A stretch of 64,000 bases of DNA from Oxyruncus cristatus (lineage: Eukaryota; Chordata; Aves; Passeriformes; Cotingidae), in the NCBI GenBank assembly GCA_013399855.1, contig VXAY01004334.1:186001-250000 (forward strand). The letters are read 5' to 3'. The notes beneath the pieces are model-generated. The model made no database searches. It was not told the DNA's origin and saw only the letters and a list, made by a program, of their open reading frames with translations. Shown piece by piece: positions 13,800 through 27,030 of this stretch. Each line of letters begins with the position of its first letter. Position 1 is the first letter of the stretch. The translations under genes and the position numbers were made by a program.

Positions 13800-13965
13800 T
13801 TATTATTTAGGTAAAGGGCTTTTTACAGATAAAATTATGCATGCACTGCATGCATATTTCATTATGGGCTCTTAGTTTGCTATATGCTATTCATTACATA
13901 TTCATTATATACTGTTAATTTTACCCAGCTGGCTGGACGAGAAGCTATAAATTTAGGATGCTTAC
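13800..13965. promoter_or_regulatory. Candidate conserved non-coding element with palindrome
   Basis: A homeobox-like AT-rich block. It contains a 21-base palindrome at 13,836-13,856, three copies of TTCATTA (13,858, 13,890, 13,901), and an aattaattaatt run about 90 bases upstream. Dense TAAT/ATTA cores and ATGCAT dyads are typical of developmental enhancers bound by homeodomain or POU factors. Conservation itself cannot be tested here, so this is inference from motif density. Confidence 0.35.
13836..13856. repeat. 21-bp palindrome of TGCATGCA units
   Basis: The arm tatgcatgca (13,836-13,845) is mirrored exactly by 13,847-13,856 around a single C. The TGCATGCA core occurs on both sides of the dyad. 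Confidence 0.9.
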
Positions 13966-14451
13966 ACTATAGCGAGGTGGTTGCCATATTGTTAAGAGTT
14001 TTGTTTTAAACAAGGATGAGGAGTTAGAAATCAGGTACTGAATGCAGTGGACTCCTTTAGTTGCCTAGGTGACGCCTGAACAGTCTGAAAGGACACTCTT
14101 GGTGCATTGGGAATATTTATGTGCTTTTATTCTTTTGTCATCACAGAGTGATCATAACTTATTTCAATATTAATGTTCTTCTGAATACTATACATGTTAC
14201 TCAGACCATCCAGATCATAATGTGGAATCTACACCCTTTTTAATGAAAATTAGTATGTAAATAGGGCCCACCATTTGACTGAAATGTAGCTGGCTTCACC
14301 CAATACAATTATGGCCATTAAAGCAAACTCTTGCAGTACAAGTGTGAAACCACGGGTTTCCTTATTGTGCACATTTAAGGCCACTCTGTTTATAACAGCT
14401 GCCTTATGTTTCTATCAACTATCTTTCAGCTATTGTACTATCTTTCTACAG

Positions 14452-14560
14452 GACTGTTTTGTAGAGCTGCTTAGAGAAGGAAAGAAACATTCTTGCAAGC
14501 GTGCCTATCCCCTGTCTGTTGATGTATCTCATCTCTCGAAGCTTGCTAAACAAAAGGGAA
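14452..14560 (+). other. Exon-like open segment (speculative)
   Basis: The segment is preceded by a good splice-acceptor context: a mixed pyrimidine-rich stretch ending tctttctacag at 14,451. It ends before a donor-like gtaagag at 14,561. The 109-base interval is open in the frame starting GAC TGT TTT, giving 36 codons rich in Lys, Leu and Ser. The same frame stays open from 14,311 to 14,628. I do not recognise the peptide. Chance AG/GT pairs like this are common, so it could equally be a decoy exon or part of a non-coding RNA. Confidence 0.15.
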
Positions 14561-14810
14561 GTAAGAGTGGAATAGCTCCATCTCCAGTTATGAACTATTA
14601 CGCCTCTTTTTTTGTGGTTAGTGGGTAACTGGACAGATGAGAAGAACTGCAGCTCTGCAGTTGAAAAATATAATTTCCAGCTCAGCTAAGAAACAACATT
14701 TTAATAGGCAGATGTGCAACCTTGCTAAAGCAAATTAAATCAGAAGCATAGTTTACATACATGAATAGTCTTCAAAGACCTGTGTTAGTCACTCCAGTTG
14801 TTTCATAGAC

Positions 14811-14838
14811 ATTACAAGTAATGGTTATTACTTGTAAT
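14811..14838. repeat. Perfect 12-bp stem with GGTT loop
   Basis: The arm attacaagtaat (14,811-14,822) pairs perfectly with 14,827-14,838 across a 4-base loop. The stem is AT-rich and too short for a pre-miRNA. It lies in plain non-coding sequence. Confidence 0.85.
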
Positions 14839-14962
14839 AATTATTAATGGCACAGATCACAGCATATTCTCTACTGGAGGTCAACAGAAAATGATGTAGA
14901 CTCAAAACTTTTAATTCGATATGTGTGAACAGTGTATGTATTGAGTAACCCAAACACTAAGT

Positions 14963-14997
14963 GAGCTGTATTATAAATGAGCTGTATTATAAATGAG
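14963..14997. repeat. Tandem repeat, 16-bp unit x 2.2
   Basis: The unit gagctgtattataaat is present twice without mismatch, followed by the first three bases of a third copy. This is a typical slippage duplication. Confidence 0.9.
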
Positions 14998-17083
14998 AGA
15001 AAAACGATCCTTGAAGTTCTACTGGAAACAGAAAAAAAGTACTGTGATTTATTCCATCAACCAAGCATAATCTCAAGTGGAAGTATCTGGTCTACTAAGT
15101 CACTTAGACATATTTATTATTCTTTTTCCTGTAGTAAATCACCTTTGCTTCAAAATGGAGGGAAAGTGAGACTGGCAGATACAACAATGAGGGTCTTGCT
15201 GTCATACCAACTTTTGCTGTAAATGGCATAAGCCTATAAACCAAAACAAAGGCCAAAACAACTGAGATTACTTTTCATTAAACCCACCTTAATTTATTTG
15301 CCAACTTAAATTTTCTGCAAGTTTTGCAGAAATATAGGTGGCACAAACCTCTGTCTTTATGGATCTTCTTTCATCAGTGTTCTATTGTAGACTCTTAAGC
15401 AGTGTGAACTGCAAACATGGTGTGTATGATGCTTACTGAACTGTGTTGCAAGGGGAGACTTGTTGAAAGCACGTTAACCAAAAACATTTGGCATGGGTGT
15501 TTCTGTTTGCCTCATTACTCAGGGTAAACACGGGAAATGTGAACTACAAGTCTAGGGTGAAATCTTGGATTCAGGGAATTCAATGGAAAAAATTCACATG
15601 GACTATTGTGATGCTAGGATTTCTTTTTCCCGACATCTTTCTCCACCCTGGTAATAAAGTCTGTCCCCTTTTTGAGGACAAACTTTTGGCACAGATCCTT
15701 TTTGCAATTATCAATTAAAAGTATCAATAAAAGCATCAGATTCTTATCATTAGAGACATGACCACACAAGTAACATGCAGAGAGCTGGAGTATCAAGTCA
15801 CAGAGCATCAGCTACATGATGTTATCATTCCATATGCACATTTTTCAGTGTTAGTATTTGAAATAAAGTAATTTATTCCTTACTGAAAAACTGTTGGTTT
15901 TTGTTGACTCAGACTGTACATGGGCTGTTACCATGAACTTGTTGATTTTCTACAACTATGGCGTGCAGATTATTACTATAGTGTGTTGGATGTGCTGCAC
16001 ATTTGTATCCTTGCTAAATTCTAACATTTTCATTTGCTCAAAACTCCAGAATTCATACTGCTTTTTAAGCAACTCATTCTAATTCTGTTTTATAATATAT
16101 TTGTACCCATGCATCTATAAACCTTCACTTTAAAAAAAAAAATTATTTATCTTTCACTTGGAAATCTGATATTAACTGTATCCACCTGTATTCAGTGGAG
16201 TTCACAAAATTAATTCCAATAATATACCCAGTTGTACTTTTCTGGTGAAAATGGAATACATTTACAAGACAAAAAAAGCCCACTCTTACCAGATAACTAG
16301 CGGGATATGACAGAAGGATTAACCTTAAACAAGACGGGAACTGAGAAACAAGACAAAGGAAACAGGTACTAGAATATTTCATTTAGTGACTATATGACAA
16401 GTCCATCATAGATCATTATTTATAGGTCACTTTCCTGTCAGCTGTAGGATTTCTGGCCCTAATCATGAGAGTCAACACAGACTTCCGAATAAAAACTTTC
16501 AACATGATAGAGATAATTCCAAGGAAGACAAAAGATACATCTGACCATGATTTGCTTCCTTTCTTACATTAAAAATGCTGAGATATTTCTGTAATAATTC
16601 CTTGTCATTAATACTGCTGTTTTCTGCTGTCACAAACTACATGGAAAAAAACCATTTCTTTAGCAAGATCTTGAGTCTTGCTGAAGCTGAAATTCAAGTC
16701 AGCAACTAGCATAAAGAAACTGTATTTTAAAATATACCATTTTGTTATACCTTGTTTCTACTGTATGTAAACTTGAAGGATTATTTACCTCTCCTATCAG
16801 TTTTTGCTCTTCAACATACACTTGTTTAATTTATTCTCCTTCTATCTGTATTGCAATTAAAAAGAAAAGAAAAATCTTTATTTTGTTACTGGTTTTGTTT
16901 GATGTGAAGAGACTCAAAAAATGTCAGGCTGTTCTTGGGAATATGGCCCAGACAATCTGTCTAATAGTTCTGTTCTGGTTTAAAGTTACACAAAGAAGGC
17001 TGGAGCTGTGGGGCAGGTCTGGAAAGAACTTTTGTTCCAGTGCTTGAACTGAAAACTGAAAACATCTTAGGTCAGCCTGACAG

Positions 17084-17100
17084 AAACAAACAAACAAATA
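17084..17100. repeat. (AAAC)n microsatellite
   Basis: About four AAAC units, the last interrupted by a T. One of many A/C-rich short tracts in this window. Confidence 0.8.
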
Positions 17101-18714
17101 AACAGAGAAATCCTTTTTTATCCCAGACAGGCAAAAACCGGTGTGAGATCCTAACTAAGGCAATCCAGAACCTTCCTCCTACACACACCAAAGGAGGCAT
17201 TTTAAACTTATTTTTAAAAATAAAAGAGAAATTTAAAGATGAAAACCAGATGCCTATTAATCAAATCAGGAACATGGCCAACATTTCTCTACTTTCAATG
17301 AAAGTAAGTTTTACCACCTTTGCTGGGTGGTTATATTTCACCCTCATTTTCAGTTCCAATGATTTTAAAGTACCCAGTTTCCTACATCCAAAAGCAATAC
17401 TGCAGGAGTGATACAGACTGCCTTTGAAATATGGATTATCCAATTATGATGCGCACTGGGAACAGTGAATATTCTATTTCATTCCTTTCTCTGAGCTAGA
17501 GAAACTTGAAGAGAGTTTGAGCAACCTTTCCTACCTCCAGAGAAGGTAAGTGGCCCTACACACCATGACACTATCTCAGGGGCAGCAGACCTGAATTAGT
17601 ACATCTTTTTTATATGTAGAACCTCATCATATCTGGACAGCAGGGAGAAAGAGAAACTACAGAGAGAGGAAGTAGAAAAGTGCCATTCAGTTCTGACATT
17701 TCAGAAAAAAAGGAATCTGCCAGCAAACTTACATTAGGATTTCCTAATGTTTTCTTTGTTCACTTGTTCCTTCTAGTCTGGCTTTAGATTTGAACTCGGG
17801 CAATATGTCTCAGGTTACAATACATGTTCCCTCCTACTGACAGCATCTCTAGGTCACTGAGACAACTCATTTTCTGAACATGCTCTGATGACTATTTTGC
17901 GTGACTCCTGAAAACACTTATTCCTAAGATTCTTTAATCACAAATGGAAAAATTCAGTGGACAATTTACAACTTTGATAGTCAATGATTTTTTTTTAAAT
18001 TCTAATTAATGTTTAAATACAGAGGTTCATAAGGTTGCTGTTTTAAAAGCACTTGAGAACAAGCCAGAAAACAAATGTATATATTGAAATAAACCATAGA
18101 GAATTTTTAACAGTAAGTTGTAAAGACCTTTCATATTTACTATCCTCTATAAATTCTGTAATAAGCATTCTGTAAAACGAAGCCAAATTCCCATTTAAGG
18201 AAATGTGGTGCTTCCATATGACAGTTGTCATATCGTCCAAAACCCAGATGTTCTGAGACAATATCAAACAACCCTGCCAACTTCTCTGCTAAGTGCCCAG
18301 GCAAGTTGGATAACTTCCGAAAACATTTGCAGTATCAGGACCCTTGCATGAAAATGTTAATTTTCAAATCAATATTAACTAAATCCATAGCCTTTTAAAA
18401 AAAAATCCATGTAAAAGCCTAAAGGTTACAGAAGTGTAAGAAATATTAAAAACTAGTAATGTTAGTGCCAGCTCTTGATGTTTTAACCGAATAACTGGAT
18501 AACAGTAAGAAAAAAGGAATTAATTGATTTCTTGAATGGAGTTTGTCAGCTTTAGTGGTCACCCCCAGAATTGTTATAAAGCAACTAATAAATATATCTA
18601 GAAAACTGCAGGTAGACCTCTACCTTCTGACTAATAACTGTGATCAGACTAATTAAAACAACTGTTAGATGTTACAAAACAACAAATTTTTGACAGTAGT
18701 AAAACAATGAACAG

Positions 18715-18910
18715 TGAACTAATGTTAGGCAATATTTAAGCTGACAATTTTTGCTGGCAGCCCTGGGTTGCTCAGGGGCAGGAGGAAAAGCGGACCTTAA
18801 TTTAGGAGGTGCCTTTTAAAAACACTTATCAGCCCCAATTACGCTGACTAAATGTTGTGCTTTTACTGGGGCAGTTTCTTTCGCTTACAGAATGCTGTTT
18901 AACTCTGCCC
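18715..18910. promoter_or_regulatory. Candidate conserved non-coding element
   Basis: This block has a more balanced base composition than its surroundings and mixes G/C clusters (gctggcagccctgggttgctcag near 18,750) with homeodomain-like cores (ccttaatttagg, cccaattacgctg) and a GATA-type ttatcag. Such texture is typical of vertebrate enhancers. Judged by eye only; no alignment was possible. Confidence 0.3.
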
Positions 18911-20746
18911 AAATGAAAGTAAAATTTTTCAAAACATGTTTATATTCGCAAGAGCTGTTATAACATGTATTTCTGGTAATTATTTGTTTGGAAAAAGAGA
19001 TCCATCTCATGTACTAGGAGAATCCATGCTGAAAAATAAGACCCAAGACTTGTTTGTAGTTTTTCATCCAAGACAACCCTGCAGAGATCCAATGCTCAAA
19101 ATGCACATAAATAAGTGACAGAAATTTAAACAAAGTTTATTAAGGAGAAGAGTCTGACCACACAAGAACTCTAACATAAAAATGGATACTTCCTCATTTG
19201 AAAATATTTATTTCAAACTTTGACCATAGTAATCACCAAAAGAAAAATCCCTTTAGCCACCAAAGACCATAATGAAAAACAATCACGTGGAATGTGGATG
19301 TTCTACATTTGTATTTGGTTTCCTCTGGAAAATCACGTTAGATGTATTTTTTAAAATAAAAGGAAGGATTTAATTGTGTTGTCTCAAGATTTATCAATTC
19401 ATTTTCTGGTAATTTCAAACAAGACTTTTCCTCAAAAACTCTTATTAAAAAGTGGTAACTGGTGATTCAGCAAGAACAAAAGAGGCTTAATTTTACTATC
19501 CAAGAAACCTGATATACAATGTGTGTTCTGTAAAGTATCTTCATCACCTAATAGTCCAAACACTTCCAAAGATGCCCTATGGAAAATATCCATGCATGAT
19601 GGAATTATCGTTGGAAATATGTCATCATCCAAAATAATTATCTATGGTGGCCAAATTATTTTCCAGTGGAGCTCTACATGTTGAAAAATAATGTGCATTG
19701 TTTATCAGTCTTCATGATAATAAACTGTCTCTTGAAACAGGGAGAAGATCCCGGCTCATAGAATGGGACATTCTTAATCACATGCATCTCCAAGTCAAGG
19801 CAACAAGAATAACTCCCTGCGGTGGAAGCAAGACAAGACCTTTCAGTTCCAATTGCCCTTCCACATCAAGCTATAGCAGGAAAAAGCACAGTCTTTTCTG
19901 ACCTGCATTCTAAGGCCCTCAGTTTTACTTGGAAAATCACTGGAAGTCATGGGTTTACAGCATGCTGCAATTTAATTAAAACTTGTTGCCTCTTACAGGA
20001 ATTACGTGTTTGTATGATATTAAATCAAACAAGAGCTAAACATCTAAAACTACAAGGCCTTTTAGACACAATCTCCCTGCAGCCACTGTTAAAATCTCTC
20101 TTCCACCTAGCTGCTCTTTGGTGGCAACTTACAGACTCAGTTTCTGCGCTGAAACACGAAAGCATGAAAATCCCCACTACTAGTTTTAAAATGGGCATCT
20201 AACTGAACACTACTCGCCAGCCTTGTCCATGACACTTATTGAAGACATCTATGATCAATGCTGGGACTGTAGTGCAGAGCCCTACCAATTTCAAGAGAGA
20301 AGTAAAGAAGAAAGAAAAATAGTGCCATCTTCCATAGTCTTGACTGGATATTTGGTTGATGTTAACAGATAAATGAAATAAAATCCCACCTTGTCTGCCC
20401 ATCTTTCTAGTTGAACTTTTCATGCTAACAGGTTGAAGGAAATTTCCAAAACTGAGGAAAAACATTCCACTGAATAGGAATATGTGTGCAGAGTCTTCAA
20501 GATCATCAGAAAAATGGCAGGAGAGCACACCTGGGAGAAGTCATGCACCAGGGAAGCAAAGATGTTCTAAAAATTATTATCTGCAAACAGCAGCCTGAAA
20601 ATTTCATAGAAAAAACTGAGATGTTGTAGACAGAGAATTAAAAAAAGGACAACAGATATATTCTGCAGTTAAAATGCAAGTAATTAGTATTGAGAATATT
20701 CAAGGTATTCTAAATTTATTGGTTAGTTATTTTGGGGCTGAGAAAT

Positions 20747-20811
20747 ATTTTTTTTGCTTTGGTTTGGGTTTTTTGTTTGTTTGGTTGGTTGGTTGATTGG
20801 GTTTTTTTTTA
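20747..20811. repeat. T/G-rich low-complexity tract with (TTGG)n
   Basis: About 65 bases made almost wholly of T and G, including ttggttggttggttg near 20,781-20,796 and terminal runs of T. It is the reverse-complement counterpart of the A/C-rich tracts elsewhere in the window. Confidence 0.85.
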
Positions 20812-23800
20812 ATCTAATGAAATTTGTTAGCCTGTTTTAGAGGTTTTGTTGCAATTGGCCATGCAAGAAAGAAATCCCCTACTTTCTATTTTTTGTTTCC
20901 AGAGAATTTGTCTTTCTGTTTCTTTCTGGTCCAATTTATATTGAGGTCACTTTCTCTGAAGCACAATGTTGAGTTCCTAATGCTAAATGGCAAGTTTAAC
21001 GACTTCTTTAAATAATTTTCAATGGCTTAATGCTCTTTAAAAGTTAGAAATATGTTTTTAAATCCCGAAAGTACTGAATGTTAGCCTGGTAGATAATAAG
21101 CCGCAGTCCTGTTGCAACAGGTATTTTGCAGAAGAACTGCTACTGATTTTACTCTATGTCCTAAATACAAAAGAGCCTAGAGACAATAATAAACTCTTTC
21201 CCAAAAGTATAATTTATAGGAAGAATCATTATTCAGTAAGTGATAAAGAATATCTAAATAAAACATCAGCTCAAAAAGTTTTTTTCAGATACATCTTATT
21301 TAAATTTAAATTTTAGACAGATTTAAAACAACAGCTTGAGCAGAAAGCAAATGTTTTTGTCTGGGCACCAGTGAAAATTTAATGATCCCCTTGAGTTTTA
21401 TAATGATAGCAGCTTTTTTTCTCTTTTTTTTTTTTTTTTTTGACTGGATCAAAGCCAAGTTATGTTTTTTTAAGAAATTGTGGGGGTTTTTTCTTGTTCT
21501 GTAACAAAGATTTTCCCCATCTGGGAAAAAAAGCCACAGCAAATGTTGTATGCATTACTGTCAAATTCAAGGGCGAATACACAAGATGAAATTACCAGAG
21601 AGAAAGCAATAACGTATGTAAAATCATCAAAGCTAAACAGTAGCGAAGATAGCACTCAAAGTCATTCCTCAGGTTTTCTTCTGCAATTACATGCCTGTGC
21701 CATGGTAACATACTCACAGCAGGGTGCAAATACAATTTCTAGTTATAAGGCAAACTAAGATTCAAGATGCAATGTGTTCTCAGCTGCACTATAGGGGGAA
21801 CTTTTTGCCCTATTACAGTTCAGGAGTAAAACCCAGCTCTCAGCCTCAGTGGATATCTCACGGGCTTCAGAAGGAATTGTACCTATAATGCCGAAGTTTC
21901 CTGTGGTCAGGGACATCACGCACGTCAGAGAAGCAATTGTATCCATGAATCAAAAGACCCGGGGGAACCTCAGCTGAATGTGTTGGGCAGGAAGGGACTC
22001 TGTTGGAAAGTTCTGAAGATGAAACAGTAAACCAGCTAAATCATAACACTTCCCACATTCTCCAATGGTAGCTAAGTTAATAAAATAACTTCTTTATTAA
22101 ATAATTAACCAAAATTTTTTTGTGCCAATGTCCTTCTAGCCTTTTTTTAAAAATAAAGCACATTTGCTTGTTTGAGCAAAATTATTTTATGACGGCATAT
22201 TATCTATGATGCTGTATTTAAGCATTTGATAAGATTCCTGTCTGCAGCAAAATGGCTTGCTGCTTTACAGTAGTTTTTTGCAGAAGAACACATATCTTTT
22301 ACAGTCGGAAAAGGCATTACTGCCTTCAGTTTTCCCATAGTCCAGTCCTACATGGAGGTAGATCATAGTCATATCCATGCTGGTAGTGTTTCTGCTTACA
22401 GGTAAATTCCTGTCTCAGGAATCTGGCCGTGTTCAGGCAAGTCTCCTGCATCTATGTTTAATTCCATATTCAGAGTATAATTACACAATATCATATCTCC
22501 AGCAACAGAGTTCCTACAAGCATTTCCTAAGTTAAACTCTTTAATTCTCCTTTAGATATTAATTTCCTTCAGCCCTACAACTTTCTGTGCTTCACCTGTG
22601 ATGAAGCAGTCGCACATAACACCGTACTGTATAAAATATATGACTGACATGATGCAAAAATGACAATTCTGTGTGAATGCAGCCGTGAGGTGCAAGGTGC
22701 AGCTCATGACACTCACACTGTTTAATTTCATTTTTATACTCATTATGAAAAGAGCTCTTCATAATCTTTTAATAGCTGAATATAAATGGCTTTACCAGCT
22801 TAGGTTTCTCATTACAGTCTTCACCTAAAACTTGCCATTTTTTTACCTCAATGAAATACAGCCAAATTTATCAGACAGAGGTGAAGAGCTATTTCAGTTT
22901 TATTTCTGGTGATAAAGCATGAGCCGTGAGGGATTACAAAGTACATCTCAGTGACTCAAAAGGAGATGGCAGACAGGTATGAAAAGAAACCTTTTACAAT
23001 GGAAATAAGGTTTAGCAGTAGCTCATGAGCCTCCTGAATAGAGGCTCAATGGCAAGAACATCTTTTTATTATAAAATATAAGAAGGTCAGGACCTAAGCA
23101 CAACATAGCAGGGATATTTCTGGCTGAAATGACTAGAAAATGGAGAGGAAACTCCTGTGCCATAGATATTTCTGAAGATTCTTATTTTATTCAGTAATCC
23201 AATACACATACCTTAATTTTTTTTTTTTCCTGAGTGAAATGTAATAAATAGAACCCATGATCTTGGATCATAGTTATTTCTCCTACAGGAGACTTCACTT
23301 CCAGCCTAACAACTCATGGAAGAAATTAATATAATTTGTGTAAAATGCTACCCCTAGTAAGGGTATTCACATGGACTGAATCCAATAAAAACATACTGCT
23401 CCCTAAGCAGTAATATTTTTGAGCAGCTGCATAATGCACTGGGATATGTTTGATCATGGACTTTAAGGATATTATGGCACAGCTTCAATTAAATACAGTG
23501 ACTTCATCTCAATCTTTGCCAATTTAGCACTTCCACAACTTTCGTAAGAGAGGTTTGTGATCTGACATCTGCTAACTAGTTACAGTCCACTGGCCAATGG
23601 AACTCAATGTCTCAGCTCTGAAATGATGTAGGAAATTCTCCAACTTCAGACCAAATAAATTAAAATCCCCCACCCCAGAAAAAATTTCTTTAGAGTAACT
23701 TCTCCTAAGAAAGAAGTAAGCAGAATCTGGCACTAGACTAAAGGATAAATCATATAATAGTCTAATAGCTTGTAAGGTTTGTGAAAAAAACCCCACAAAC

Positions 23801-24744
23801 AAACGTTACTGGTTTACCATATGACTCTGTAAGCTCTTTTAATGTTTTTGAGAGTTAGTTACTTATTTGTTGCTCCGGGGGGCAGTGGAGGAAACAGATA
23901 CTGTTTTATTCCCCCCTCTACTGCAGGAGGGAAGCTTTCAAATTGTTTTAAATTGCAAATCTATTCCATAAATCTTTGATAGGTGCAGCTTAGTTCCAAA
24001 TATAGAATAGAAATATCTAACGACTGTATCTGTTTTGCATTGATGATACTTGATTTCACCATCTGTATCTAGAAATGGAATTATTGTTTTCATTCTTTGT
24101 CCTTTAACTGTTTTCTGATTGTCTTGGTATGAAACTGGTTTTAAGTTTCATATTAGCCAGACACATTATTAAACTTTTAAGTTATATTCATTGTCTTTAA
24201 TTATTAAAATGCATCAGAAAACTTATTTTATTTTGTCTTCTATTTTGTAGCACTGTTCTAACACTTTCTTGCAATCAGGCTATTTTCTGCCCAGCATAAT
24301 TTCTTTATGTCTATGAAATCTTGTCTTTTTGCGCTTCTAATGGGTTGTCTAATTGATCACCAGTTTCCACAAATATTTTTTTCTTTTGAGTTTATGGTCC
24401 TTGTCACTTACAGAAACAAAGCATTACATTTTGGGAAACTGGTACTTTTAAAGTTCCAAATATATAAACTGATTGGTTTGAAATGCAGTCACTAGTACCT
24501 GATTGATTGTTACTTCTAAGTCAGTGATTAACTCTTTTCCATCTTTCTGAGTGAGGTCAAGCATTTGGTAACATGGTGGTGTACACCAATTTTCTGTTCA
24601 GAGAAACAGAGAATTTACAGAATATCAACAGGTACAGAATATCAAAGGGAAATTGGCTTCCAGTCAATACAGGACAGGCATGCATCACCTAAATTTAATT
24701 CACTGTCCCGAGGGGCTAGCTGGAAATTTTCCCAGAGGAAAAAA
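20812..24744. other. Non-coding AT-rich sequence, no gene
   Basis: No supportable gene; open frames are below 95 codons and unrecognised. The notable simple sequence is an interrupted T tract at 21,414-21,441. Near 22,290-22,360 there is weak similarity to an antisense CR1 3' end, too poor to annotate. Confidence 0.7.
21414..21441. repeat. Interrupted poly-T tract
   Basis: Seven T, a CTC interruption, then eighteen T. Simple repeat with no associated element visible. Confidence 0.9.
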
Positions 24745-24842
24745 AAAAAGAAGCACAACTTTAAAAACCAACCAACAAACAAAAAAACCCAAAACACACA
24801 AACAAAAAACCCCTAAACAAACAACAAAAAAACCCCCAATCC
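24745..24842. repeat. A/C-rich low-complexity tract
   Basis: Nearly 100 bases composed largely of A and C, with runs such as aaccaaccaacaaac and aaaaaaccccc. It produces a spurious Lys/Thr/Pro/Asn-rich open frame on the plus strand (24,565-24,871), which is not a gene. Confidence 0.9.
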
Positions 24843-27013
24843 TCAAAACCTCAACAAGTTTCCAGGATTAAAGTGTTTTACTCTGAACACTAAAAGAACA
24901 CTGGATTCAGGACAGGGCCCAAGTAAACATTGCTGTTCCTGGGCTCTGACTCTTGAGTCTGAATGAAGACATTCTTTTTTTCCCACTTTTCTTCTTTGAT
25001 TTTTTTACAGGTTATTTAACATGAGGCTCTCTGTTGCAGAGCTAGGATTCAGAATCTGAAAATCCAGGAGTAGCCTGAAGCTTTGTATCTCTGATGAGCA
25101 AGAATTCTTGCTTGACAGTGGACATGGTACAAATTCTCCTTGAATAAGATCATGCAAGACTTGACCTGAAAGACTTCAGGACCTCCCACTGCCCATTAAA
25201 ATTGACATTCACAGAGATAAACCAGAGAAGCCTGCCTGTTTCACAGAGCTGTTGCACCAGATAGTTGGATAGCCAGAGTGTATAACAACTTTCTTTTAGA
25301 GAAGACCATGCATGTTAGATGTTTCCAAAACTATGTGTTCTTGGAACTTCTGGCTAGTATCTACCAGGAATTAGAAAAACCATGGCATCCATCCAGTTTA
25401 GACTAAAAATATCTGAGTAAAATTTTAATGGACTAGAAAATCTACTTTACATCTCTAGATAAGATTGCAAGATCTGAGAGGCTTGTTTGTTGTTTTTTTT
25501 TCCCCCTGGCCATTGATGGTAGATGTTTCGGAATCAATTTTTTTCTATTTTCTAGCAATAATTGGGGTGCCCATTCTTAAACAGCAAAACTTGTCTTCAG
25601 TGCTTTGAGTACCAACAGCCAAGCCATCTCCATTTTCCTGAAGAATAGAGATCTGAGTTCTAAGGATTGCTTGTAGCCTCGAAGTCCACAAGCTTTGCTG
25701 TTCATTGTACAGCCAGAGGAAGATCTTAAGGCTAGCTAAAATATAATCAATGGAAAATCTTTTTCAGTAGCATGGATACAATGATCTTCTTGTCACCTTT
25801 TAAGTCTGAGTTTCCTACTTCATAAACTGATCATGTGTCAGTCTGACACAGTGGGTTATTACTAATAAAAAAACAGAATTCATTAGCAGGTTGAAACTCC
25901 TTTCCTGTATAGAGCAAGAACAGCCTTGACATTTCTGATTGGGAAGGATAACCATCTACTTCAGGCAAGATGTAAACCCCTGAGTTGTATTAAACATGAA
26001 TATTTAGTGTAGAAGTGCTAGCAATTTATTGTTGAAATAATCATATACATGCTTATTACTTACATAAAGTTAGTACAAAAATAGTTGTGTATCATTCCAA
26101 ATAAGTAGGCACATTTTTTCCAGAGACATCTGCATTAACAAATGAATTCTTACATTCATGTGTCAATAGCTGGATAACTGAGATTTAAGTGTTTGCTAAG
26201 ATAAGTTGACATGTGAATCTGAGTCTTTACATGTGCAACTCATTTATGTTCCCTCAAATTTTCAAGGGAGAATTATTCAGGGAAAAAAACCCTGATCCTC
26301 ACTGAAAACTGACTGAAAAACATTCTTCAGGCAATCATTTTAGTTTCTTGGGAATACATAAATGATACCATAATGTTCAGATATTACTGTTCAAATGGCC
26401 TAGAATTACTGATCCAACATGTAAAGCTTTATAGTAAAGAGAAGAATTATTGTCTTTCTGACCTAGAAGCAGGAGCTCCTTTAAACTGAATAGACTTTAA
26501 AAATTCTCTTTTACCAAGTTACACAAACACAGATGATTTGGCTTCTGGATAGTAAATGAGAGCCAAAGAATACTGTACTAAGGGACTTCAGTGTGGGGTG
26601 GAGTTGAAATATAGAGAATACTGCTTTTGCACTGTAGTGGAGTAGCTCTGCATGGAAAGACGGTCCTGGTGAATTCTGCAGGAAGAGATAAGGTTTACTG
26701 GTATTGAAATTCTGTGAAATACGTTGCCATTTTGCATGAGCTTCATGGCTGCCTTCAACTTTTGATTCATATGTGTTAAAAATCCAATGGAAAGGCCAAA
26801 AATTTCAATAACATTTTCATTTCTGAATGTCTTAGGGGAAACTTTTTTTGTTCAAAACTAAGCACTACATAAGCAGTCAATATTTGCCACTGCACATGCA
26901 TTTTCTATTTAAGTTCATAATATGTCACATTTCTAGTACCCTACATTGCAATACCTAACTGCGGAAAGAATTTTCTTAAGGTGAAGTATGAGGTAGCTTT
27001 AGAAACAAAATTT

Positions 27014-27030
27014 AAAAAAAAAAAAAAAAA
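27014..27030. repeat. Poly-A run (17)
   Basis: Seventeen A residues inside a wider A-rich stretch (27,002-27,046). No retrotransposon body is recognisable upstream. Confidence 0.9.

Larger units (their letters stand above)
12188..20746. other. Non-coding AT-rich sequence, no supportable gene
   Basis: No gene can be supported. Open frames reach 126 codons (19,822-20,202, plus) but match no family I recognise and overlap an open frame in the opposite direction. That length is expected by chance in 64 kb. Listed separately are a candidate exon at 14,452, hairpins at 13,836 and 14,811, a 16-bp tandem repeat at 14,963, and regulatory-looking blocks at 13.8 and 18.7 kb. Confidence 0.7.

Noticed and set aside
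19822..20202. 126-codon plus-strand frame
   Set aside because: No recognised domain and no convincing splice or start context. Several frames of this length are expected by chance in six frames over 64 kb.
22285..22400. Possible antisense CR1 remnant ('ggaaaaggcattactgcctt', 'catagtccagtcctac')
   Set aside because: Only scattered short matches in the right order; not enough to separate from chance.
24565..24871. Lys/Thr/Asn-rich open frames
   Set aside because: Produced by the A/C-rich low-complexity tract.
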